Assembly: GCA_033398695.1 (NCBI GenBank)
Contig: CM065811.1
Coordinates: 118,715,501 to 118,779,500 of the forward strand
Length of the DNA: 64,000 bases
DNA from: Orobanche coerulescens
Lineage: Eukaryota; Streptophyta; Magnoliopsida; Lamiales; Orobanchaceae
Reading direction: 5' to 3'
The notes beneath the pieces were generated by a model, which was not told where the DNA came from, did not search any database, and worked only from the letters and a program-made list of their open reading frames with translations. Every line of letters begins with the position of its first letter. Position 1 is the stretch's first letter. The position numbers and the translations under genes were made by a program. Positions 34,921 to 47,019 of the stretch are shown here, piece by piece.

Positions 34921-35950
34921 CAATTTGGTGTGGTGTGGTATAGCCATAGATCCTATTATGATATTCGTTAATATCAATAGGTCGATCGGTGTAATCTTCG
35001 ATAACGCTTCTTCTTGAATTCCTTGTAAGTTGCTCGTCTCCTTTGTCTTCCTTTTATAGCTAGAACTATTCTAATCTATGTCTTTACATTTTATAGAAAC
35101 CTCCGGTTACATTCGAGGGGAGTAAGATGAGAAGAGAAATTGCAACAAGATAATAAGAAGGCACAACATACAAGTCGTATTATGAATATTACAACCATAA
35201 TTGAATCATCAATCTAATTAATCTAGTACGGCTATGCCAGCCAAGATGCATTAACCATTTAAACATTCATAAGCACATATAATATATAAAATGTACTAAA
35301 TATCGATTATCGATAAGTTATATAATATATAAAATATGCCAAATATCGAAAATCGATAAGTTATAAAGTTATGAGGGCTAAAACATCGAACCGGATAAAA
35401 CGAGAAATAAATTTCCAGGAATACACAAAGAAAACGAGGCCGAAACGACCCCAGAAGTGGCCTGGATCGCGATCCATTGACCCAGACCGCACCAGCACAC
35501 AGAGCTTGGATCGCGATCCCTATCCTTGGACCGCATGGCAGCCTTGTTCCAGCACTCCATCAGGCATGAGTTTTTGAGTATACATCTTATGTATAGTACA
35601 TGTACACATCTTATGTATGTAACAACTAATACCTTTAGAGCAATATAAATGTATAAATCGAATAGATCAAATCTATATTTATACAACCTCGGAATCAAAA
35701 TATAATTATGTTCATATAAAAATTTTAAAGAAGCATAATCTTTACATAAACAAATTTATGTTCATATGCACCTCTTAAAATTCACAATCCTAACATAAAA
35801 TTATATGTAGATCAAATCATATGTTCTTTGATTCTTAGATTATTAGTAGAACTAAATCATCACATGAATCTCCATATATCAAAGAACCATATATGTCAAC
35901 ATCAAACATTTAAATCAAAATAGATATCACCATATACATATTAAGATAGG

Positions 35951-35953
<3 letters not shown>

Positions 35954-35995
<42 letters not shown>
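35954..35995. repeat. (TA)n microsatellite
   Basis: About 20 TA units in the leader of M. Confidence 0.95.
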
Positions 35996-35996
<1 letters not shown>

Positions 35997-36125
35997 AGAC
36001 ACAAATCAATTAGAATTATATATATCACTATATATATAAATATACATAGATAAAATTCATATATCATATATATAAACATCATACAACACATATATGAAAA
36101 TTGAAACAACAAAAATATACTAGTC

Positions 36126-36211
36126 GCTCCGATACTACTGTTGGGTTTTTATTGAACTAATAAGATTTATAATCTCATCATATGTCGAAATAGTGCAGCG
36201 GAAGTATAAAT
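36126..36211 (-). mobile_element. Primer-binding site and LTR end of Copia element M
   Basis: The plus strand reads GCTCCGATACTA (36126-36137), a degenerate complement of the tRNA-iMet site. TGTTGGG at 36139 is a Copia LTR end read backwards, with CGCTTCCGC-like text behind it. After 73 bp it is interrupted by LTR H at 36212. Confidence 0.6.
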
Positions 36212-38293
36212 TGTAACACCCCCGAGATATTCGATGTATATTACAGTGCCGGGGAACCCTACATGGGACCCACCAGGATAAACAAGAATTACTACTTGAC
36301 TAACTGTCTCGGTTAGCGAAGAAACATACATTACCAATACGAACATTATATAACACGCCCAGTACAACCGGCGAAATAAACATCAACCGATAAATAGAGT
36401 AGCTTCCAATTATACAAATCACAATCCGAAAGAAAATGCCTAAGTACTCGCGAGTACAATCTATAAGTTTATAACATAGACAACAACCAAATCAAAAAGG
36501 ACAACGGGAATAAAGGGACTCAAATGCACATGCCAACGACCCTGACCAGCATCCTCGTACTGTCCCAGCGTCCGCTCGTCCGGATGAACATAACCTGAAA
36601 TCCATGAAAATGTTTCCCCAAAACGGGTCCCCAAAGGGGTTAGCAATTACGCTAGTGCAAGTAATCAAGGCAAACCATTCGCTTACACATTTCATAGTAC
36701 ATGCATCAATTTATTTCAAAACCAAAACAAGACATGTCTTTTCCGAAAAACAAACAGTCAAATAATCTATTTGCCTAGGACCGGGGCTATACCACTGGTC
36801 CCACTCGAGGCCTATAAGGACCCTCCCGAGCTGGCCATATCCTAAAACGTATAACGCACAGGCATCGCCTAGGACAAGGGCTATACCACTGATCTCACTC
36901 GAGGCCTCTAAGGACCCTCCCCAGCTGGCTAGAGAATCAAACTCGTGAATGCGGGGCTAAACCACTGGATTCCCTCGAGGCCCCGTCGAACCCTCCTGAG
37001 GTGAGAAAAGCACATACAAGTACATCACCGTTTCATGTTAAGCATAAAGGTTTCCAAAAATACTTGCCTTGAGTAATTGACGACGACACGAATGGAAGGA
37101 AATTAAACACAACCGCTAGGAACCGGCGGAACCGAACCTAACTATTTGAAGAATACAATCACAATCATTTCTAAACGAATACGGAAATGGAATACACCCG
37201 GAAACCCTTCTGCGATTCATGTATATTCGTACAAAACAACAACGAGGGCGGATCGCAACCAAACCCTCTCAATTACACAACCATGAAATACACCATGAAT
37301 TCGTAGGGAAAACAAGAATACCAACAAAATTAATCATATCCATCATGGATTAATCAACAATATGGAATGAATCAGACAAAAACTCAAAACCCCCCAAAAT
37401 TTCCCAAAAAAATAGGGTTATTGGAGATTACCTTGGATTAGGATGAAGAACTCAAGTAGATGTTGTTAATCTACACCAAGAACTCGAGGAGGAGGATACC
37501 TATAAGATTGAAGATGCCCAAATCGCCCAAAATTCACCCCTAAATAGCCTAGACCGTGAGGAAGAAGAAGAAAGGAAAGGAAATGAATTCCTCTCCAAAA
37601 CCCGCTGACAATATATGCCTGCTGACCCGCGTGACACGGCGCAGGCTGAGTGTGCCACGACTGGAATTTGAGAGCAGTTTTTTGGGCCGTGCCGCGGTAC
37701 ACAGTATAACCACCCCAGACTCAAGTCTTGCAAGGGCTGTGCCACGGCGCACAATCCCTTGTGCCGCGGCACACACTGTTTGAGTCTCAAAATGATGTAA
37801 AACGACCCATGAACATGATACACTCGATCGACGGATAGCCCCGACCATTTAAAGGCCTGAACGAACTATCACGAACCCTCGTATGGTGACCTCACGTCAA
37901 ACACAGTTGGTCCCAACACGACGGTAACATCAAATGACTCAGAAAGAGAGTAAACGCAAAGGAACCCAAAATTTTGGAATATTACGGAATGACCCAACAC
38001 GATACTCGATCGAAACAATAATAAGAGTTCTCAACATCCATAATAACATGAAATGGATTTGCGGGAACCCCAAAACGGCGGTTCTGAACAATGATTACGA
38101 GAATTGGACTCAGAGACAATAAAAGTGACATCCAATGCGGAATTGAGTAAAACAAGTCCGAAACAAGCTCGGATGATGAAAAGTCTAATATTAAATATTC
38201 TCAAAATACTCATACGGTTACGAGAGAGTCACTAAAAACGAAAATTACACCAAAAATGAAAATACCAGAAAAAGGAAAAACGCGGATATTACA
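36212..38293 (-). mobile_element. 3' LTR of element H (minus orientation)
   Basis: A 2082-bp LTR bounded by TGTAACACCC and CGGATATTACA. It is homologous to LTR E at both ends and through the leader. Three roughly 75-85-bp repeats with GACCCTCCC and CTCGAGGCC words lie at 36775-37010. A donor-like AAG|GTAATC is at 37432/37431. The U3 motif differs from E. Confidence 0.9.
37607..37800 (-). promoter_or_regulatory. TATA box and GTGCCGCGGCAC cluster of LTR H
   Basis: A TATA-like CATATATT (37610-37617) reads leftwards. Upstream (37620-37800) are about six copies or variants of GTGCCGCGGCAC. The same palindrome is used by the Athila-like LTRs of J, while the sister LTR E uses TAGCGCACGCTA. Confidence 0.65.
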
Positions 38294-38330
38294 TTCTCCC
38301 CCACTAAAAACAAGTTTCGTCCTGAAACTT
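38294..38330 (-). promoter_or_regulatory. Polypurine tract and hairpin of element H
   Basis: Reading leftwards, the stem AAGTTTC-AGGAC-GAAACTT (38312-38330) precedes a purine tract that abuts the LTR at 38293. Confidence 0.7.
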
Positions 38331-38575
38331 AAGAAGAAAACAACTCGGGGTACCTAGCACGCATGCTATCCTCGGTTTCACAAGTTGCCTCCTCGAAACC
38401 ATGCCTCGACCACTGCACTTTGACCAAAGGGATGGTCTTATGCCTCAGTCACTTCTCACGGTGCTCCAAAATCCTCAAGGGACGCTCCTCGAAAGTAATA
38501 TCCTCGGCGATATCAATCTCACCATAGTCGATGACGTGACTAGGATCCGAAACATATTTCCTCAGTTGGGAACAT
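38329..38575 (-). pseudogene. Element H: chromodomain end of pol
   Basis: After a one-base deletion near 38565 the frame reads LRKYVSDPSHVIDYGEIDIA, then an EHREK segment, a TGA at 38449-38451, and VKVQWSRHGFEEATCE ... RYPELF. Element E has CGA at the TGA site. The terminal TAA overlaps the hairpin as in E. It belongs to the Tekay/Del chromovirus chromodomain class. Confidence 0.8.
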
Positions 38576-39640
38576 GAAAAACGCTATGAACATGGCTCAA
38601 TGACGGGGGTAACGCCAAACCGTAAGCCAACTCGTCGACTCTCTCGAGAATCTCGAAAGGCCCAATAAATCTAGGACTCAACTTTCCCTTCTTCCCGAAG
38701 CGGAAAACTCCGCTCGTCGGCGACACCTTCAGCAAAACGTGGTCTCCCACCTCTAATTCCAAAGGTCGACGATGGACGTCGGCATATGACTTCTGTCGGC
38801 TTTGAGCAGTCAACATCCTCTCCCGAATCAATTCCACCTACCGCCTCGTCTCTAAAGCGATATCCGGTCCGGTCCCGACCAAATCGGATGCCTCATTCCA
38901 ACAAATCAGTGATCGACAATGTTGCCCATAAATTGCCTCATATGATGCCATGCGAATCGACGCGTGCCAACTATTATTGTACGTGAACTCGATCAATGGC
39001 AAATGCTCCTCCCAGTCACTGCTCCAGTCAAGAGCACAAGCACGCAACATGTCCTCGAACATTTGGATAGTGCGTTCTGACTGTCCATATGACTGAGGAT
39101 GAAAAGAGGTACTCAGACGCAAGCGAGTACCCAATGCCTTACCGCCTGCCAAAAGTGAGATACAAAACGGCTATCCCAATCCAAAACAATAGAATCCGGA
39201 CCCAAGGTATCCTTGATGCTCAGAAAATGTGTTGACTTGGTCAGACGGTCCAAAATCACCCAAACCATATTCATGCCCGATCTCGATCTCGGCAAACTCG
39301 TGATGAAGTCCATCGAAATATCTTCCGATTTCCATTCCGGAATGGGAAGCGACTGCAATAACCCAGTCGGTCGCTGATGCTCGATTTTGATCTGCTGACA
39401 AGTCAAACATCTCACTACAAACCGTGCGACCTACTTCTTCATATCATTCCACCAAAAGTTCCTCCTTAGGGTCCGTGTACATCTTACTCGATCCATGATG
39501 AATGGAGTAAGGTGTAGCATGGGCCTCATGCAAAATACCCTGCCTCAGCTCTGAGTCGTTCGGTACATAAAGCCGACTCTGGAATCACACCATCTTCGTG
39601 AATCACAAACCCAGGAGACTTTCCCTTAAGAACATTCTCT
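38562..39640 (-). pseudogene. Element H: Ty3/Gypsy integrase
   Basis: The HHCC zinc region is visible at 39400-39560 (HATPYSIHHGSSKMY, then CLTCQQ). The core follows (SMDFITSLPRS with the first Asp; WDSRFVSHFWQA near the second), then SYGQSERTIQMFEDMLRA, EFTYNNSWHASIRMASYEA and the tail VGDHVLLKVSPTSGVFRFG. Part of the core between RLTKSTHF and DSRFVS is deleted. Frames are 39415-39113, 39152-38838 and 38837-38562, so at least two frameshifts or stops interrupt it. Confidence 0.85.
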
Positions 39641-40134
39641 CAGATTTGAGTAATCATCGGATCCTCCAACTGCTTCAGTTTAATTTCATCGATCAGAGAC
39701 GACGAAATCTCCAAAGCGCAAAGTTTCCGGATAGCTTCCATCAATAAAATCTCAACACCTAACCCGATCATAACCCGCTGAAGCTCAGATTTAGATGTAA
39801 GGATCTCAAGCATCCGCAATGCAACTGGTTTCCGACTCAAGGCATTGGCCACGACGTTCGCCTTTCCCGGATGATACAGGATTTCGAGATCATAATCCTT
39901 AATCAACTCTAACCACCTCCTCTGTCTCATATTCAACTCCTGTTGAGTAAATATGTACTTCAGACTTTTATGATCGGTAAAAATTTGACACGTAGAGCCA
40001 AAAAGATAGTGATGCCAAATCTTGAGCGCAAAAACAACCGCCGCTAACTCCAAATTGTGAGTAGGGTAGTTAAGCACATACAGGCTCAACTGCCTCGACG
40101 CAAACGCAGTAGTCTTGTCATGCTGCATCAACAC
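39640..40134 (-). pseudogene. Element H: RNase H
   Basis: Contains [51 protein letters not shown] and [20 protein letters not shown], the Ty3/Gypsy RNase H signature. It is separated from RT by a TAG just after DASG (near 40147). The long open frame shows moderate decay only. Confidence 0.9.
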
Positions 40135-40146
40135 ACACCCAAGACC

Positions 40147-41039
40147 CTAACCCGAAGCATCGCTATTAACGGTAAAACCCTCGTTGCCACACGACAACGC
40201 TAAAATTGGGGCTGAAGTCAAACATCTCTTCAGCTCCTCAAAACTCAATTGCCTCTCATCATTCCAAATGATCTTCTCGGATTTCTGGAGCAACTGCGTA
40301 AGTGGCCGAGCTAGTTTCGAGAACCCCTCGACGAACCTATGGTAGTAGCCAGCCAAACCCAAGAAACTACGTACCTTCTTCACGTTCTTAGGCGGTGTCC
40401 AATCTAACACTGCCTCAATCTTCTGTGGATCTACACGGACCCCCTCGGCTGAAATCACGTGACCCAAAAACATCACTTCCTTCAGCCAGACTTACATTTC
40501 GAGAACTTCGCATAGAGTAGCTCGGTCCTCAAAATGTCCAACACCACATGCAGCTGATGGGCATGCTCCTCCTCGTTCTTCGAATAATTAAGGATATCAT
40601 CAATGAAGACGACAACACACTTATCCAAATACTCGATAAACACCTTGTTCATCAACTGCATGAACACTGTCGTCGCGTTAGTTAACCCAAAGGGCATAAC
40701 CACAAACTCGTAATGTCCGTATCTCGTCCGAAAAGCTGTTTTTAGAATATCGGACTCTTTCACCCGAAGCTGAGAGTACCCCGATCTCAAGTCGATCTTC
40801 GAGAATACCGCAGCTCCCTGCAACTGATCAAACAGGTCATCAATCCTTGGCAAAGTATACTTGTTCTTGATGGTCACCTTGTTTAGCTCGCGATTGTCGA
40901 TACACAAACACAGTGAACCATCCTTCTTCCGCACAAACAGAATCGGCACACCCCACAGCGAAGCGCTCGATCGAATATATCCCGACTCAAGAAGCTCACT
41001 CAACTGCTTCTTCAACTCAGCCCTCTCTGTAGGTGCCAT
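40147..41039 (-). pseudogene. Element H: reverse transcriptase
   Basis: The frame 41039-40482 contains [48 protein letters not shown] (first catalytic Asp at residue 83 of this frame), [10 protein letters not shown] and VVFIDDIL (catalytic Asp pair at 147-148). A frameshift at about 40480 leads to the thumb and connection frame 40476-40147 ([26 protein letters not shown]). The active-site residues are intact; the frame is not. Confidence 0.9.
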
Positions 41040-41176
41040 GCGATACGCTTCTTCGAAATCAGAGCTGCACCAGGCTCTAACTCTATAGCGAACTCCACCT
41101 CACGGTCCGATGGCAACCCCGATAACTCATCAGGAAAGACATCAGGGAACTCACTGATGACTGGGATCAATGAAAA
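41040..41176 (-). other. Element H: protease-RT linker
   Basis: A short interval between the gag/protease stop (41177) and the RT frame. It probably encodes the linker in a shifted frame. No separate domain was recognised. Confidence 0.5.
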
Positions 41177-42464
41177 CTAGACTCTACTATCCTCCGCCTT
41201 CAAGGCATAACACCAATAACCATTACACCCCAACCGAAGGATTCTCATCGCCTTTAAGGCGTTAATTACGAACTTCTGGTTTCTCTTTCGCCCCGTGAAA
41301 GAGTGCCAGGTGCCTTCCTCGGCTAGCATGGTGATGATTCTCATGTGGTAATTCATGATCGCACCATAGCGCTCCAGCCAATCAGCTCCGAGAATCAAAT
41401 CCTCACCCTCAATACCCACAACAATAAGATTAGAGAGCAAAGCCCTCTCATAAATGAACACAGAATAGTCTCGGACCTCTCGATCACCAACAATTCTATC
41501 ACCACTAGGAAGTTTAATGATGAAAGTCTCGCATGGCGACAAACAGTCAAGACTCAAACGACGCACACACTCCAGAGAAATGAATGAATGCATAGCACCC
41601 AAATCAAAAAGCACGCTGACAAGATGAGAATGGATGTGAACGGTGCCTGTCGCCACAGTGTCCGCTGGATCATTGGCCCTCCTCATCTCATAGACACACG
41701 GATGGGCAGAGCCGGCACTGGAAGCTCCCCCTCTAGCGGGCTGACCCCGACCTCTCCCTCGATTGGTACTCGGCGGAGACTGTAGAGCAAACGAGCCCTG
41801 GTTCACACTCGGCTCCCTAGGCGTTGGAAAAGAAGTCTGGGCACCAAGAATCTGCCCTACCAGCTCACAATATAAAGCATTATGGCCCGACTGACCACAA
41901 GTATGACAAGTCAACTGCAGACGAAGACACTCCCGGTTCTTATGGACCGACTTGCCACAGTTAAAGCATATTATATCACGAACGGAGGTTCTGGAAGCAC
42001 CTCGAAAACTCCCAGAGAAACGAGCCGAACCGCCCGCGGGAATATTTGCATACTGAGATTTCTGTTGACCTCCACCCTTGTGACCCGAAAAATTTCCGAC
42101 GGATTTCTGCTTCTTGCTTTGACAAGCCGCCTCACTGGCCGTCACAGACATATCATAGGCAAGAGATCTACTCTGATAATCCTTCAAAGTGGTGCAGACG
42201 AGCCTATACATGTAGTCCCGAATCAACAGTTTCTTCCGTCTGGGAAAGTGAAAAATTTTGTCGCTCTCCTTTATAACTTGGGCCTTCACGAAGCCCAACT
42301 CCCGGTTGAAATCGACAATAGCTTGAGAAACAGGGATATCCCGATGTTGAGAGTCAAAAAAGGCATGGACTCGAGCCTGTCTAACCAGCCATGGGCAATA
42401 TTCAGTCTCCATCAGGTCCTTGAATTCCATCCACGAAGCAACGTGGTCCTTAGGCTCAACAGCC
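41177..42464 (-). pseudogene. Element H: gag C-terminal part, two zinc knuckles and protease
   Basis: One open frame of about 430 codons. The gag core end (MEFKDLMETEYCPW, PVSQAIVDFNRELGFV) is followed by two CCHC knuckles, CFNCGKSVHKNREC (residues 169-182) and CHTCGQSGHNALYC (189-202). A Gly/Arg linker and the protease follow, with VLFDLGAMHSFIS (Asp 290) and DLILGADWL. The N-terminal half of gag is missing because LTR I was inserted at 42464/42465; the first two or three codons of the open frame belong to that LTR. Confidence 0.9.
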
Positions 42465-43599
42465 TGTAACACCCCCAGATTTCACCGGAAATATTACAGC
42501 GCCGTGGGCCCCGAGATGGAACCCACAAGGCTAAAAGAAATTTTCGTAAACATTTACAAATCCCCAAGAGGCCAACCACGGTACTATCTTTAAAAATTCA
42601 CAAAGACTTATAAAATCCATTTATCAAAAACCATCGTAAAAACTCATTTGAAATCGCAAGGCCAAACGGCCGACACTCAAAAGTTTAGAAAACGATTTCC
42701 AAAGTAACCTCAGTTACCAGATACCAAAAGAGCATTTCAAAATACTCATGTAGCGGAAAAAGACCAACCATAAAGATACTCTAGCAGCGAAATACAAGAA
42801 CCAATCAAGAAACTCAATCCACAAAACATGTCCTAGCCAGTATCCTCCAGGAAGCTCATCTCTTCACGACCGCTACAAGCTCGATACTCCAAGAACCTAA
42901 AAGAAATCCCACGACGGGGTCAGCCATAATATCCAATAATGATAACCGACACATCACATTAATAATTACATACCAATGAGAATACAACATAAGAATACGA
43001 CCAACGTAATCTTACCGCCATAACTTTACTTACTCAAGTCATTCTCATCAGAATAACCATTATCACATTTCACATCTCGTACTTGATTAACCAATAAACT
43101 CGAACCTAATATCTGTATTGTACCTCAAACAATACTCAAGATTCTCAAACTATCATCACCAACTCACGATACGGAAATGTACCAATTATGACCAATACGA
43201 TCCATCGAATAACATCATCAAATCCCAAGACGATAACCGATTGTCCATCAAAGACAAATACCAAAGGAAATACGGAACATACCTCGTGATATGAAGTGCC
43301 ACGACAATCATATCAGTCTAATCTGAGATCAGATCAATGCAATATGGACACGGTCCTAACACAAAACCTACAAATGCATACTCATGTGACAACGTCAATA
43401 TGCTCAAAACAATAACAACAATGTATACTCAATGGAAATCCCATGATCCAGCGCCCTCAGAATAGATCCCAAGATGATCCTACTAGATCAACACGAGGTG
43501 GATAACCAACAATATACATATGCAAAACAACACAACACTGGTTAATCCAACGATCCAGTGCCCTCAGCATATATCCCAAGATGATCCGGTCGGACCAAC
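42465..43599 (-). mobile_element. LTR I, part 1 (3' LTR, minus orientation)
   Basis: Starts TGTAACACCC inside H gag. It matches the reverse of 59756-61470 (K1) in a diverged way; for example the words CCCCGTCGTGGGAT and AGCGGTCGTGAAG are shared. Repeat units with GATCCAGTGCCCTCAGCAT occur near 43445 and 43555. It is interrupted by J and resumes at 55953. Confidence 0.8.
43595..43599. repeat. Target-site duplication of element J (left copy)
   Basis: CCAAC here and CCAAC at 55953-55957 exactly flank 43600-55952. The whole three-LTR structure therefore sits between one target duplication. Confidence 0.9.
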
Positions 43600-44918
43600 T
43601 GTTAGGCGTATTTTTATACGCTTATTTATCATTATTTTATATTCCTTTTATGATTAAATCTGCATAAATGAGCTTTTAATGCAATATTCTTATATGTTTT
43701 GCAGGAAATTGGAGTCCGGAAGCCGAAACGATGAAAACGGGCGAAAACGGCAAATTGTGGCCTGGGGCCGCGGCACAAACCAAGTGAGCTGCGGCACACG
43801 AAGACAACCAACGAGCCCCGAGTGGACTGTACCGGGGGCCACGGCACAAGGATGCTGAGCCGCGGCCCATGAGGAAAAACGCGCGCCCAGGCATATGCGC
43901 TGAGCAGGGTGAGCCGCGGCACAGATTAAGTGAGCCGCGGCCCACGAGGCAGTTTTGATAGAGATTGCCGCGTTTCTGTGCCGTTTTGGAGCCTGTTCCC
44001 GACCTAATCACACGGACGCATTTTAGAGGCTGAAGAGAGTTATAAATAAGGGTTGAAGGTCTGAAATAGGGGATTATCATCGGAGGATCATCGCGGAATA
44101 GAGGATCGAAGGACAAAGAAACAGAAGACACCAAGGAGCAGAGAGCGGAAGCAGAAGAACGGAGGAATCCGAGTTCTTCATCTGCGTTTGATCTTTATGC
44201 TTTCATTAATTATTTCTGTATTTTTATTCTTTAGCATGTCAGGCTAAAACCCTGTTCTAGGATTTTGATGAAACTGAGGTTTTGACGGATTTACTTTGAC
44301 TATCTATATAATTCCCTTTTCTGTTGAGTTTTTCCAATCGTTCTTAATGCTTTCAATTGTGTGGCCTATAATTGAATTGTTTTAATTACGCAACTCGAAT
44401 CGGGAGAGGAGAGTTGGTGAGGAAATATTAGTGAGAACCGTTTTATCTTGTGAGATAGGAATATACTCATAGGAACTACGTGGGCTTTTTGAAGATTTTG
44501 TGCCTTTTGCCTATTGTCGAATTAATTCACATAGGGAGAGAGTGTATTATTCGCCTTAGAAAAATCTACTGACCTCGGGAGAGGCGATAGAGTACTTTAG
44601 CAACCTTCGCCTTCAATAAATTGGGAAATCATTAACTTCAGATAATCGAGTGTAAATTCGGATAAACCGAGGTGGAGTCACAATCCTAGATTTATTTCTT
44701 ATTTGATTTCCTTTCTTCAAGCGATGGTTTTTACTGTTTATTCTTTTACTGGCTTTCTTTAGTTATTACTTGCATCTCAAATTTCGACAGTTCAAATAAA
44801 ATTAGAATACATATAAATTGGTAATTAGTAATTCAGTCCTCGTGGGAACGATATCTTACTCATCATTTTATTACTTGTCTACGATAACGTGCACTTGCGT
44901 TAAACAAAATTCGCAATA
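43600..44918 (+). mobile_element. LTR J1 (5' LTR of Athila-like element J)
   Basis: A 1319-bp LTR starting TGTTAGG and ending GCAATA (GCAACA in the sister copies). Eight or so GCCGCGGCAC-type palindromes lie at 43765-43950, with TATAAATAA at 44041. The region after about 44400 differs from J2 and J3 at shared positions. Confidence 0.9.
44041..44049 (+). promoter_or_regulatory. TATA box of LTR J1
   Basis: TATAAATAA lies about 95 bp downstream of the last GCCGCGGC palindrome. Counterparts are at 51966-51974 (J2) and 55075-55083 (J3). Confidence 0.7.
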
Positions 44919-45057
44919 AGTTTTTGGCGTCGTTGCCAGGGACTGATTATTCCACTAATATCGATTTCAGTATTTCTAATCTTAGTTTGAACATTTTTTT
45001 TTATTTTTGTGTAATTTTATTCATTTGTTTTTCCTTTCAGGAATTTCCGGTTAGTGC
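44919..45057 (+). other. Primer-binding site and leader of element J
   Basis: TGGCGTCGTTGCCAGGGA (44925-44942) is the tRNA-Asp-type site typical of Athila elements, with two differences from the usual form. A T-rich tract and acceptor-like TTTCCTTTCAG (AG at 45039-45040) precede the gag ATG by 17 nt. Confidence 0.8.
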
Positions 45058-47019
45058 ATGAGAAAATTCGGTAACGAAGGCCTACTACCTTTGGATACCG
45101 AACTCGAGCGCACTCTTCGGAGAAGCAAGAAGGAGAGACGAGAATTACCAGCAACAGTCACCATGGCCGATAACACGGGGAATCAAGAAGCGGACAACCC
45201 CATTCAGCAAGCTCAACCAGCATTAGCACTCCGCGATTATGCTATGCCATAAATTAATGTGAACTTTTCGGGGATTCGGCGTCCAACCATCCAAGCCAAC
45301 AACTTCGAAATCAAGTCGGCTATTATTCAGATGGTGCAAGCAAGCTAATTTTGTGGTTTGGCGAACGATGACCCCAACACACATATCGCGTCGTTTCTCG
45401 AGATTTGTGACACCTTCAAAAATAACGGTGTTACCGATGATGCTATCCGTCTACGGCTTTTCCCTTTCTCTTTGAGGGACAAAGCAAAATTTTGGTTGAA
45501 TTCTTTACCGCCGGGTTCTATCACGACTTGGGCAGAATTAGCGCAAGCCTTCCTGGCCAAATTCTTTCCACCATCAAAGACGGCGAGACTGAGGAACGAA
45601 ATTACTACCTTCGGGCAATTCGATATGGAGTCACTTCATGAAGCTTGGGAGCAATACAAAGATTTATTACGGAGATGCCCACACCACGGCTTACCGGACT
45701 GGCTACAAATTCAGACGTTCTATAATGGATTGAGTGCTTCTACACGCACTCTTGTTGATGCAGCCGCTGGAGGCGCCTTAATGGGAAAAACGATGGCCGA
45801 AGCCCACTCTCTATTGGAAGCGATGGCTGCAAATGCTTATCAGTGGCCTTCTGAACGAGTGATTCCGAAGCGAGTTAAGGAAATCTCCAATAACGATCCG
45901 ATCTCTACATTATCAACTCAAGTCGCCGCCTTGACTCAGCAACTTCAAGCCTTTTCACATGCTCCTTCCCCCGTTATCACCGAATCGTGTAATTAGTGTA
46001 ACGGATCTCATCCTAGCGCGGAATGCCAAGTCGGAAACCCTTTCGAGCAACCTCCGATGGAACAAGCTCAGTTCGTGGGGAACTGGAACCGGCAAAATAA
46101 TCCGTACTCCAACACTTATAATCCAGGATGGCGTACTCATCCTAACTTTTCATGGAAGAACGGACAAAATTGAAACCAACCTCTGTTTGCTCAGCACCAA
46201 CAACAACCTCCTCCCGCTCCAAAAAATTCTCTAGAGGAAGCAATGGCGAAATTGGCAGCAAACACGAGTCACTTCATGGCTCGTACGGAAGCGACCTTGC
46301 AAAACTATTACGCTTCTATTCGCAACTTGGAAGTCCAATGGGGACAAATTGCTAATGTATTAACAGCTCGCCCGGAGGGTACCTTGCCAAGTACGACTGA
46401 AACGAATCCCAGAGAGAATATTAATGCCATCAGTTTGAGAAGCGGGAAAGAAGTGTGTAACCAGCCCGAGAGGAACGAGAAGAGAAGTGAGAATGAGGAG
46501 AAGAAAAACTCGGTGAGCGAGGAATCACAAAATTCGAGACCCTCGATACTGTTTCCTGACAATCCAAAGGCATATGTGCCACCAATCCCGTTTCCACAGC
46601 GTTTGCAAAAGCAGAAATTGGACAAGCAATTTTCCAAGTTTCTTGACGTCTTCAAGAAACTGCATATAAATATTCCATTTGTTGATGCCTTGGAACAAAT
46701 GTCGAGCTATGTGAAGTTTATGAAGGAAATCTTATCAAATAAAAGGAAGCTCGAGGAATATGAGACAGTGGCACTGACTGAAGAGTGCAGCGCGATTCTA
46801 CAGAAAAAGCTTCCGTCAAAATTGAAGGATCCAGGAAGCTTCAATATACCGTGCACCATAGGAAACCTCTCTTTTGATAGGGCGTTGTGCGATCTCGGTG
46901 CTAGCATTAATCTGATGCCCCTTTCTATATTTAAGAAGCTAGGCATTGGGGAAGCAAAGCCGACGACAATCTCGCTGCAATTAGCGGATGGATCTATCAA
47001 GTATACCAGAGGGGGGTAA
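45058..47019 (+). pseudogene. Element J: Athila-type gag and protease
   Basis: A single reading frame from ATG 45058 holds gag (NNFEIKSAIIQMVQ, then FLEICDTFKNNGV, LRLFPFSLRDKAKFWLNSLP, LAQAFLAKFFPPSKTARLRN and QTFYNGLSASTRTLVDAAAG). A knuckle-like HPSAEC follows, then a charged linker with NAISLRSGKEV and the protease (ALCDLGASINLMPLSIFKKL; Asp codon about 46891). In-frame stops are TAA 45250, TAA 45346, TAG 45994 inside the zinc knuckle and TGA 46171. A six-G run at 47011-47016 shifts the frame within the protease. The element therefore cannot make these proteins itself. Confidence 0.9.

Larger units (their letters stand above)
34184..36125 (-). other. Long AT-rich leader of Copia element M
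   Basis: About 1.9 kb separate gag from the primer site, long for a Copia leader. It contains two diverged repeats around 34236-34330 and 34383-34500 (shared words GATCAA, GCATGTCCC, GATGACATCTTA). It also has three short tandem copies near 34826-34920, a GGATCGCGATCC pair near 35461-35520 and a TA run. No gene was recognised. It may include an unrecognised insertion or intron. Confidence 0.5.

Noticed and set aside
37466..37848. Minus ORFs of 78-107 codons over the GTGCCGCGGCAC region
   Set aside because: Three frames are open across the same GC-rich palindrome cluster; this is U3 of LTR H.
41882..42469. 195-codon plus ORF
   Set aside because: Antisense shadow of the well-supported minus-strand gag/zinc-knuckle frame of element H.
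43632..44134. Minus ORF of 152 codons, repeated at 51558-51848 and 54665-55168
   Set aside because: It is antisense to LTR J U3. The repetition simply reflects the three LTR copies.
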